A stretch of DNA of 64,000 nt, taken from assembly GCF_001305595.1 (NCBI RefSeq), contig NZ_CP012402.1, positions 161,501 to 225,500 of the forward strand, given 5' to 3'. The notes beneath the pieces were generated by a model. That model searched no databases, was not told the DNA's origin, and saw nothing but the letters and a program-made list of their open reading frames with translations. The position numbers and the translations under genes were made by a program. The stretch is from Azospirillum thiophilum. GTDB taxonomy: Bacteria; Pseudomonadota; Alphaproteobacteria; Azospirillales; Azospirillaceae. Numbering within the stretch: the stretch's first letter is position 1; every line of letters begins with the position of its first letter. Below are positions 55,883-64,000 of the stretch, piece after piece.

Positions 55883-57277
55883 ATGGACCTAGACCCGCTG
55901 ATCCTGTCGCGGATCCAGTTCGCATTCACGATCTCCTTCCACATCCTGTTCCCCAGCTTCACCGTCGGGCTTGCCTGCTGGATCGCGCTGCTGGAAGCGC
56001 TGTGGGTCGGCACCGGCAAGGGCATCTACCGCAGCCTGTCGGAGTTCTGGACCCGCATCTTCGCGCTGTCCTTCGGGCTGGGCGTGGTGTCGGGCATCGT
56101 CATGTCCTACCAGTTCGGCACCAACTGGAGCCGCTGGTCGGATACGGTCGGCAACGTGCTGGGGCCGCTGATCCAGTACGAGGTCGTCACCGCCTTCTTC
56201 CTGGAGGCCGCCTTCCTCGGCATCCTGCTGTTCGGGCGCGACCGGGTGCCGCGCGGCATCCACCTGATGGCGGCCTGCCTGGTGGCGCTGGGCACGCTGC
56301 TGTCGTCCTTCTGGATCCTGTCGGCCAACAGCTGGATGCACACCCCGGCCGGCTTCGAGATCCGCGACGGCCGCTATTTCGTCACCGACTGGTGGCAGGT
56401 GGTGTTCAACCCGTCCTTCCCCTACCGCCTCGCCCACATGGTGACGGCGATGTTCCTGACAACCGGCTTCGTCGTCGCCGGCATCAGCGCCTGGTACCTG
56501 CTGAAGCGCCGCCATGTCGACCATGCGCGGATCGGGCTCGGCATGGCGCTGAGCCTGATCACCGTGCTGGCGCCGCTCCAGATCTTCCTCGGCGACGAGC
56601 ACGGGCTGAACACGCTGGAGCACCAGCCGGCCAAGATCGCCGCGATGGAGGGCAACTGGGAGGGCGGCACCCGGGCGCCGCTGGTGCTGTTCGCCATCCC
56701 CGACGTGGAGAATGAGACCAACCGGTGGGAGATCGGCATCCCCGCCCTGTCCAGCCTGATCCTGACCCATGATTTCGACGGCGCCGTGCCCGGCCTGAAG
56801 CAGTTCCCCGCCGACGAGCGGCCGAGCCCGGCCATCGTCTTCTGGACCTTCCGCGTGATGGTCGCCATCGGCTTCCTGATGCTGGCGGTGGCCGTGGCCC
56901 ATCTGGTTCTGCGCGTCCGCGGCCGGCTCTACAGCAGCGACCGCTTCCATCGCCTGCTGGTCGGCTGCATGCCGATCGGCTTCGTCGCCATCCTGGCCGG
57001 CTGGTTCACCACCGAGATCGGGCGCCAGCCCTGGGCGGTCTACGGCCATCTGCGCACCGCCGACGCGGTGACGCCGTCGCTGACGACGGAGGCGGCGCTG
57101 ATCTCGCTGCTGTCCTTCGTCGTCGCCTACACCATCATCTACGGGGCCGGCACCTATTACCTGATCCGCCTGCTGCGCGCCGGGCCGTCCGCCGTGCATG
57201 ACAGGCCGCCGCCGGAGGCGCGGAGCGCGAAACGGCCGATGTCCGGATCCGACCCCTCCACCGAAGCCGCGGAGTAG
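55883..57277 (+). CDS. cydA: Cyanide-insensitive-type bd quinol oxidase subunit I
   Basis: This 464-residue heme-carrying subunit has the axial histidine in FTISFHILFPS (His20), the LAHMVTAMFLTTGF helix, EHQPAKIAAMEG and GWFTTEIGRQPW with the conserved Glu and Arg. The quinol loop is short, as in CioA-type enzymes rather than E. coli CydA. It reduces oxygen to water with ubiquinol without pumping protons. ATG 55883 starts at the conserved MDLDPLILSRIQF; upstream codons are not homologous. cydB follows after 4 bp. Confidence 0.94.
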   Translation: MDLDPLILSRIQFAFTISFHILFPSFTVGLACWIALLEALWVGTGKGIYRSLSEFWTRIFALSFGLGVVSGIVMSYQFGTNWSRWSDTVGNVLGPLIQYEVVTAFFLEAAFLGILLFGRDRVPRGIHLMAACLVALGTLLSSFWILSANSWMHTPAGFEIRDGRYFVTDWWQVVFNPSFPYRLAHMVTAMFLTTGFVVAGISAWYLLKRRHVDHARIGLGMALSLITVLAPLQIFLGDEHGLNTLEHQPAKIAAMEGNWEGGTRAPLVLFAIPDVENETNRWEIGIPALSSLILTHDFDGAVPGLKQFPADERPSPAIVFWTFRVMVAIGFLMLAVAVAHLVLRVRGRLYSSDRFHRLLVGCMPIGFVAILAGWFTTEIGRQPWAVYGHLRTADAVTPSLTTEAALISLLSFVVAYTIIYGAGTYYLIRLLRAGPSAVHDRPPPEARSAKRPMSGSDPSTEAAE

Positions 57278-57281
57278 AGCG

Positions 57282-58301
57282 ATGCCGGAAATTGCGGAAG
57301 GCAGCCTGTTGACCCTGATCTGGGTCGGCATCGTCGGTTTCTCGGTGTTCATGTATGTGCTGATGGACGGCTTCGATCTCGGCATCGGCATCCTCTACCC
57401 CTTCGCGCCCACCGAGGAGGACCGCGACACCATGATGACCACGGTGGCGCCGGTCTGGGACTTCAACGAGACCTGGCTGGTGCTGGGCGGGGCGGGGCTG
57501 TTCGCCGCATTTCCCATCGCCTATGCGGTGGTGCTGCCGGCGATGTATCTGCCGCTGCTGCTGATGCTGCTCGCCCTGATCTTCCGGGGCGTCGCCTTCG
57601 AGTTCCGCTTCAAGGCGCGGGCGGGCCGTCCTTGGTGGGACCGCTCCTTCTTCGTCGGGTCGGTGCTGGCGACCTTCGCGCAGGGCGTCGTGCTGGGCTC
57701 CTTCATCCAGGGCATCCCGGTGGAGGGGCGGCAGTTCGCCGGCGGCATGCTGCATTGGCTGTCGCCCTTCAGCCTGTTCTGCGGCGCGGCGCTGGTGGCC
57801 GGCTATGCGCTGCTGGGGGCGACCTGGCTGATCTGGCGGACCGTCGGGCCGCTGCAGGACTGGTGCTACCGGATGGCGCGCCGGCTGATGCTGGCGGTGC
57901 TGGCCGGGGTCCTGGCGGTCAGCCTGTGGACGCCCTTCCTGCTGCCGCAGATCGCGGAGCGCTGGTTCTCGATGCCCAACCTGATCCTGCTGGCGCCGGT
58001 GCCCATCGTCACCGCCGCGCTGGCCGTCGCCCTGTGGCGGGCTGTCGCCGACGGGCGGGAGGTGGCGCCCTTCGTCCTGTCGATGGCGCTGTTCGGCCTG
58101 TCCTATCTCGGCCTCGCCATCAGCCTGTGGCCGACCCTGATCCCGCCCGGCGTCACCGTCTGGCAGGCGGCGGCCCCGCCGGAGACGCAGATTTTCCTGC
58201 TGGTCGGCATGGCCTTCCTGATCCCGTCGATCCTCGGCTACACCGCCTATTCCTACTGGGTCTTCCGCGGCAAGGTGACGGGCGGCTTCGGCTATCATTG
58301 A
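57282..58301 (+). CDS. cydB: Cyanide-insensitive-type bd quinol oxidase subunit II
   Basis: This is a 339-residue CydB/CioB subunit with eight or more membrane helices. MYVLMDGFDLGIGIL and VWDFNETWLVLGGAGLFAAFPIAYA are the family landmarks, and it ends YWVFRGKVTGGFGYH. It pairs with CydA to form the oxidase. No cydC, cydD or cydX is visible next to it. ATG 57282 was chosen because it is the first Met after the cydA stop. Confidence 0.94.
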   Translation: MPEIAEGSLLTLIWVGIVGFSVFMYVLMDGFDLGIGILYPFAPTEEDRDTMMTTVAPVWDFNETWLVLGGAGLFAAFPIAYAVVLPAMYLPLLLMLLALIFRGVAFEFRFKARAGRPWWDRSFFVGSVLATFAQGVVLGSFIQGIPVEGRQFAGGMLHWLSPFSLFCGAALVAGYALLGATWLIWRTVGPLQDWCYRMARRLMLAVLAGVLAVSLWTPFLLPQIAERWFSMPNLILLAPVPIVTAALAVALWRAVADGREVAPFVLSMALFGLSYLGLAISLWPTLIPPGVTVWQAAAPPETQIFLLVGMAFLIPSILGYTAYSYWVFRGKVTGGFGYH

Positions 58302-58388
58302 AGCGGGGCGGGGGCATCCGCTGTTGAGCCCGGACGCCGCCTCGGCCTAAAAGGAGCCGGTCACGCGGAAGAGGGGAGGGTTCGGGCG

Positions 58389-59072
58389 ATGGACTTCGAC
58401 ATCAGCTTTGCCGAGGCGATGCTGCGCCGCGGCGCCGGCCTGCTGGAGGCCGCCGGGGCGGATGCTGCTGCGGCGGATGCCGACCCCTTCGCCGTGCTGG
58501 CCCGGCTGCTGGCCGCCGCCGCGGCGACCGACGCGCCGCTGGTGGTGCTGAGCGAGGGCGGCAGCCATCCCGCCCTGTTCGAGGAGGCCGCCCGCCGCAG
58601 CGCCGAGCCGCCGGCCGCCCGCCTTGCCGGCCTCGCCGCCACCCGCCAGGGCGAACGCGCAACGATGTACGAGTTCGACGGCAGCGGCCCGCTGACCGGC
58701 AACCGCATCGTCGCCGCCCTGCTGCGGCCGGAGGACCGGCCCGACCTGCTGCATGTCTACATCGCGGTCGGCCGGCTGCGCGGCGGCGAGGCGCAGATCA
58801 CCGTGGCGCCCGCCCTGCTGCGCTTCGACGCCGCCGCCCTTGGCCGGACGCTGGAGCTGCTGGGCGACGCGGTGTCGCGCAGCGCCAACGCCGCCGCCGC
58901 GGCGCTGGCCCACGCCTCGGCCATCCTGCCGATGGACGGCCAGGGGGAGGGCGGCATGCCGGCGGCGCTGCTGGACCTCTACTGGCACGCCCTGACCCTC
59001 GCGTCGGTGCGGGCATCGTCGGCGAAGGCTGCACCCAACCTCATCCCCTCTCCCCCCCGGGGAGAGGGTTAG
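58389..59072 (+). CDS. Hypothetical protein ending inside a repeat
   Basis: Not recognised. It is 227 residues, Ala-rich, with a helical N terminus (FAEAMLRRGAGLLEAAGA) and a middle with beta strands (LLHVYIAVGRLRGGEAQITVAPAL). There is no clear signal peptide. The last residues (NLIPSPPRGEG) and the TAG stop are encoded by a palindromic intergenic repeat, so the original end may have been different or truncated. It converges with nadE. Confidence 0.5.
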   Translation: MDFDISFAEAMLRRGAGLLEAAGADAAAADADPFAVLARLLAAAAATDAPLVVLSEGGSHPALFEEAARRSAEPPAARLAGLAATRQGERATMYEFDGSGPLTGNRIVAALLRPEDRPDLLHVYIAVGRLRGGEAQITVAPALLRFDAAALGRTLELLGDAVSRSANAAAAALAHASAILPMDGQGEGGMPAALLDLYWHALTLASVRASSAKAAPNLIPSPPRGEG

Positions 59073-59171
59073 GGTGAGGGGGGAGCGCGGCGCGGCTCTG
59101 CCGGCGGACTGGGCATCACCGTTTCCCCGGACGCTACGCCAGTGCATCCCCCTCACCCCGGCCCTCTCCCC
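59046..59171. repeat. Palindromic repeat pair between convergent genes
   Basis: 59046-59068 is a hairpin with a 10-bp perfect stem (CCCTCTCCCC/GGGGAGAGGG). The 24 bases at 59059-59082 recur inverted at 59148-59171 with 21 of 24 matches. The structure separates two convergent genes (58389 and nadE) and could terminate both. It is related to 35918 and 51338. Confidence 0.7.
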
Positions 59172-59200
59172 GGGGGGGGAGGGGGATTCTCCCCCGCTCC

Positions 59201-61246
<2,046 letters not shown>

Positions 61247-61576
61247 ATCCCGTTCCCGCTGCCGCCCATCGTCCGGACGCATCGCATGATGATGCGCAAG
61301 CCGCAAACATAGCAGGATTTTCGCCCGCGTCAGGTCCCTATGCCCGGCTTTCCCGGCCTTGCGGCCGGCGAACCGTTGGGGCCGTGCATGAAATGTCAAC
61401 CTAATACATTGGTTATAAAACCAAAGTCGAATCGATAGATCGGGTCGAGGATGCCAATTGAAATGATGACACGGGAAGCATCGCGCTTTCCGACAGGCAA
61501 GTTGATTTATCGGAATCGGACGGATATAGCCTGTGCCTCGTTTGGTCCGCCGCTCTGAAGGGACTCGTTTCACACC
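61247..61576. other. Intergenic region between divergent nadE and cheB-cheR
   Basis: There are 330 bp without a credible gene. It contains an AT-rich patch with TTGGTT-ATAA-AACCAA (61409-61424 region), whose centre TATAAA could be a -10 for the rightward gene, and CGCAT/ATGCG arms near 61280. I see no matching -35, so both assignments are weak. Confidence 0.4.
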
Positions 61577-64000
61577 GTGACATCGGACCTCCCGGTTACG
61601 CAATCCTCCCGGAACGATATCGCGGCACAGGAGTCCGATGCCGCCGCCCTATCGATGCCGGATCTCCGGGCGGAGGGCGATCTGCCGGCGGATCCCGCCT
61701 GCTGCATCGTCGGGATCGGCGCCTCGGCCGGCGGGCTGGAGGCGTTGCAGCGGTTCTTCGCCGCGGTGCCGGGCGACAGCGACCTCGCCTATGTCGTGGT
61801 CCAGCACCTGTCGCCGGTGCACAAGAGCCTGATGGTCGACCTGCTGGCCAAGCACACGGCGATGGAGGTGGTGCAGGCGACCGACGGCGTTCCGGTGCAG
61901 CGCAACACCGTCTACCTGCTGCCGCCGGCCAAGCATCTCAGCATCGAGGACCGCCGCCTGCGCCTGACCGCCAAGGATGCGGGCGGCGGCCTCAGCCTGC
62001 CGATCGACATCTTCCTGACGGCGCTGGCGCGCGACCAGGGGCCGCACGCGCTCGGCGTCATCCTGTCGGGCACCGGGTCGGACGGCACGCGCGGCCTGAT
62101 GGCGATCAAGGCGGCCGGCGGCTTCACCGCCGTGCAGCGGCCCGAGACCGCGCAGTTCGACGGCATGCCGCGCAGCGCGCTCGCCGCCGGCCGGATCGAC
62201 GCCATCCTGCCGCCGGACGAGTTGCCGGCCAGGCTGATCGAGCATGCGCGCAAGGCGTCGACCCGCGCCCGTCCCTTGCCGACCCGGCGGTTGCACGACG
62301 ACGGCGACGACCCGCTGGCCCGGATCGTCGCGGTCATCCGGTCGGTCACCGGGGTCGATTTCTCGCATTACAAGCTGGCGACCCTGCTGCGGCGGATCGA
62401 GCGGCGGATGCAGGGCGCCGGGCTGGACTCGATGGAGGAGTACGCCGCCCTGCTGCGGCGGAACAGTGCGGAGACGGTCAGCCTCTACAAGGAGATGCTG
62501 ATCGGCGTCACCCGCTTCTTCCGCGACGAGGCCGCCTTCCGCGTGCTGGCCGACAAGGTGATCCCCGGCCTGCTGGCGAACCGCAGCCCGCTCGACATGA
62601 TCCGCGTCTGGGTCTGCGGCTGCGCCAGCGGGGAGGAGGCCTACTCCATCGCCATCCTGTTCGCCGAGGCGCAGGAGCGGATGGGCCGCAGCGTCGACGT
62701 CAAGATCTTCGCCACCGACATCGACAAGGACAGCATCGAGCATGCCAGCCTCGGCGAATATCCGCGCACAATAGCCGAGGACGTGTCGCAGGAACGGCTC
62801 GCCCGTTTCTTCACCCTGCGCGGCGAGACCTATGTGGTGGCGCGCGACATCCGCCGCATGGTGGTGTTCGCCGCGCACAACATCATGCGCGACCCGCCCT
62901 TCACCAAGATCGACCTGCTGAGCTGCCGCAACCTGCTGATCTACATGGACCAGCCGTTGCAGCGCAAGGTGCTCGGCCTGTTCCAGTACGCGCTGCGCCA
63001 GGGCGGCTTCCTGTTCCTCGGCAGCAGCGAGACGCTGGGCGACCTGCAGCCCGACTTCCACACCATCGACAGCCGCAACAAGATTTACCAGAGCCTGCGC
63101 GCCGGGTCCTTCCGGCTGTCGCGGCTGCTGGTGCCGACCGTCGCCGCCCTGCCCTCCCGCCATGGCGAGGACGGCCTGGCCCATGGCGGCAGCTACGGGG
63201 TGGGCCATGGGGCCGGCTATGGGGGCGGCCATGCGCTGGACGAGGGCGCCGCCATCGACGAGGCGATCGGCGCGCTGATGAAGGCCTATGTGCCGCCCTG
63301 CCTGCTGGTCGACGAAAAGCTCGACATCATGCATGTGTTCGGCGACGCCTCCGCCCTGCTGAAGCTGCCGCCCGGCGGGGCGACGCTGAACGTGCTGAAG
63401 CTGCTGCCCTCGTCGGTCGCCATGGTGACCGGCACGGCGCTGAACCGCGCCTTCCGGTCGGGCGAGGAGTTCTCGCTGTCCGGCATCCCGGTCAAGGACC
63501 GCGAGGGCGTCGCCGCCATCAGCCTGCGGGTGCAGCCCTATGCCGTGCGCAAGACCGGGCGCCGCTTCGCCCTGGTGGTGCTGGACCGCGCCGACGCGCC
63601 CCGCCTGCCGGTGCGCGAGTCCGACTTCGACCTGAATGCCGATGCCGCCGAGCGCATCCGCGGGCTGGAGCAGGAGCTGCTGTCGCGCGGCGAGAATCTC
63701 CAGGCGACCATCGAGGAGCTGGAGACCGCCAACGAGGAGCTCCAGGCCACCAACGAGGAGCTTCTCGCTTCCAACGAGGAGCTTCAGAGCACCAACGAGG
63801 AATTGCAGTCGGTCAACGAGGAGCTCTACTCGGTCAATGCCGAATACCAGGCGAAGGTCGAGGAGTTGACGGAGATCACCAACGATCTCGACAACCTGCT
63901 GCACTCGACCGAGATCGGCACGGTGTTCCTCGACGACGACTTCGTCATCCGCCGCTTCACCCCGGCGGCGGCCGGCTTCATCAACATCATCCCGCGCGAC
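61577..64000 (+). CDS. CheB-CheR-PAS chemotaxis fusion protein, 3' end outside window
   Basis: At least 808 codons. Order: CheB methylesterase without a receiver (Ser in IGASAGGLE, His in VQHLSP, Asp in GTGSDGT), then CheR methyltransferase with [16 protein letters not shown] and [12 protein letters not shown] Gly-rich linker and a long coiled coil of NEEL heptads (about residues 690-775) lead into a PAS-like start ([22 protein letters not shown]). Hybrid methyl-modification proteins of this type lead to a histidine kinase in many bacteria; the part beyond is not seen. GTG 61577 is the first start after an in-frame stop at 61556; ATG 61655 is another. Confidence 0.9.
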   Translation, partial: MTSDLPVTQSSRNDIAAQESDAAALSMPDLRAEGDLPADPACCIVGIGASAGGLEALQRFFAAVPGDSDLAYVVVQHLSPVHKSLMVDLLAKHTAMEVVQATDGVPVQRNTVYLLPPAKHLSIEDRRLRLTAKDAGGGLSLPIDIFLTALARDQGPHALGVILSGTGSDGTRGLMAIKAAGGFTAVQRPETAQFDGMPRSALAAGRIDAILPPDELPARLIEHARKASTRARPLPTRRLHDDGDDPLARIVAVIRSVTGVDFSHYKLATLLRRIERRMQGAGLDSMEEYAALLRRNSAETVSLYKEMLIGVTRFFRDEAAFRVLADKVIPGLLANRSPLDMIRVWVCGCASGEEAYSIAILFAEAQERMGRSVDVKIFATDIDKDSIEHASLGEYPRTIAEDVSQERLARFFTLRGETYVVARDIRRMVVFAAHNIMRDPPFTKIDLLSCRNLLIYMDQPLQRKVLGLFQYALRQGGFLFLGSSETLGDLQPDFHTIDSRNKIYQSLRAGSFRLSRLLVPTVAALPSRHGEDGLAHGGSYGVGHGAGYGGGHALDEGAAIDEAIGALMKAYVPPCLLVDEKLDIMHVFGDASALLKLPPGGATLNVLKLLPSSVAMVTGTALNRAFRSGEEFSLSGIPVKDREGVAAISLRVQPYAVRKTGRRFALVVLDRADAPRLPVRESDFDLNADAAERIRGLEQELLSRGENLQATIEELETANEELQATNEELLASNEELQSTNEELQSVNEELYSVNAEYQAKVEELTEITNDLDNLLHSTEIGTVFLDDDFVIRRFTPAAAGFINIIPRD

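Noticed and set aside
63691..63890. Apparent short tandem repeat encoding NEEL units
   Set aside because: It is the heptad coiled coil of the CheB-CheR fusion, a normal feature of such proteins, not a DNA satellite or CRISPR.

Overview
The window is 64 kb of very GC-rich DNA (I estimate around 70% by eye) from a proteobacterial chromosome. The gene content points to an alphaproteobacterium of the Rhodospirillales, most like Azospirillum. This is inference from a Tat-type Rieske/cytochrome b/c1 operon, a propionyl-CoA carboxylase locus with a divergent ScfR/PccR-type regulator, a CIO-type bd oxidase, an alphaproteobacterial ccdAB pair, and GC-rich 'CCTCTCCC' palindromes between genes. No tRNA, rRNA, CRISPR array, insertion sequence or phage gene was recognised.

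Layout. 1-3188: end of a short-chain dehydrogenase, pabB-pabC for p-aminobenzoate, and a small GyrI-like ligand-binding protein. 3195-9306: an exported caspase-fold protein with an EF-hand loop and a DUF4384 domain, a divergent glycine-zipper lipoprotein, and an exported WD40-caspase protein. 9477-23952: a compact type VI secretion (T6SS) module in one direction: tssL with an OmpA domain, tssM, tagF, vgrG, a DUF4123 adaptor, a PAAR tip, a tagH-type FHA protein, a PpkA-like membrane kinase and an exported alpha/beta hydrolase. Many of these genes overlap or nearly touch. The sheath, tube, baseplate and ClpV genes are not in the window. 23975-29900: an exported SH3 protein, a NIDO-domain autotransporter, a lipoprotein hydrolase and a second WD40-caspase protein. 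30065-38465: a LysR / WrbA / glutathionyl-hydroquinone reductase group, a SpoIIE phosphatase sensor, small unknowns, and a divergent NmrA-like / AraC pair. 38494-46092: trmL-hemF, petABC, DUF924, a truncated hybrid-kinase/receiver protein and a periplasmic-sensor GGDEF protein. 46064-53661: the propionate block, pccR then pccB, pccA and methylmalonyl-CoA mutase. 53681-64000: ccdAB with a strong palindromic operator, a DUF2161 nuclease-fold protein, a MarC family protein, cydAB, an unknown gene, nadE, and the start of a CheB-CheR-PAS fusion cut by the window end.

How the parts may work together. The most unusual region is 3.2-29.9 kb. Three exported proteins with intact caspase His/Cys dyads flank the T6SS module. 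One of them shares its C-terminal DUF4384 domain with the T6SS kinase, and another shares a short post-signal-peptide motif with the neighbouring SH3 protein. I read this as a possible envelope sensing/proteolysis system tied to T6SS firing. That is an inference from domain sharing and gene order. Elsewhere, several perfect inverted repeats sit exactly where a regulator would act: at lysR/wrbA, nmrA/araC, pccR/pccB and ccdAB.
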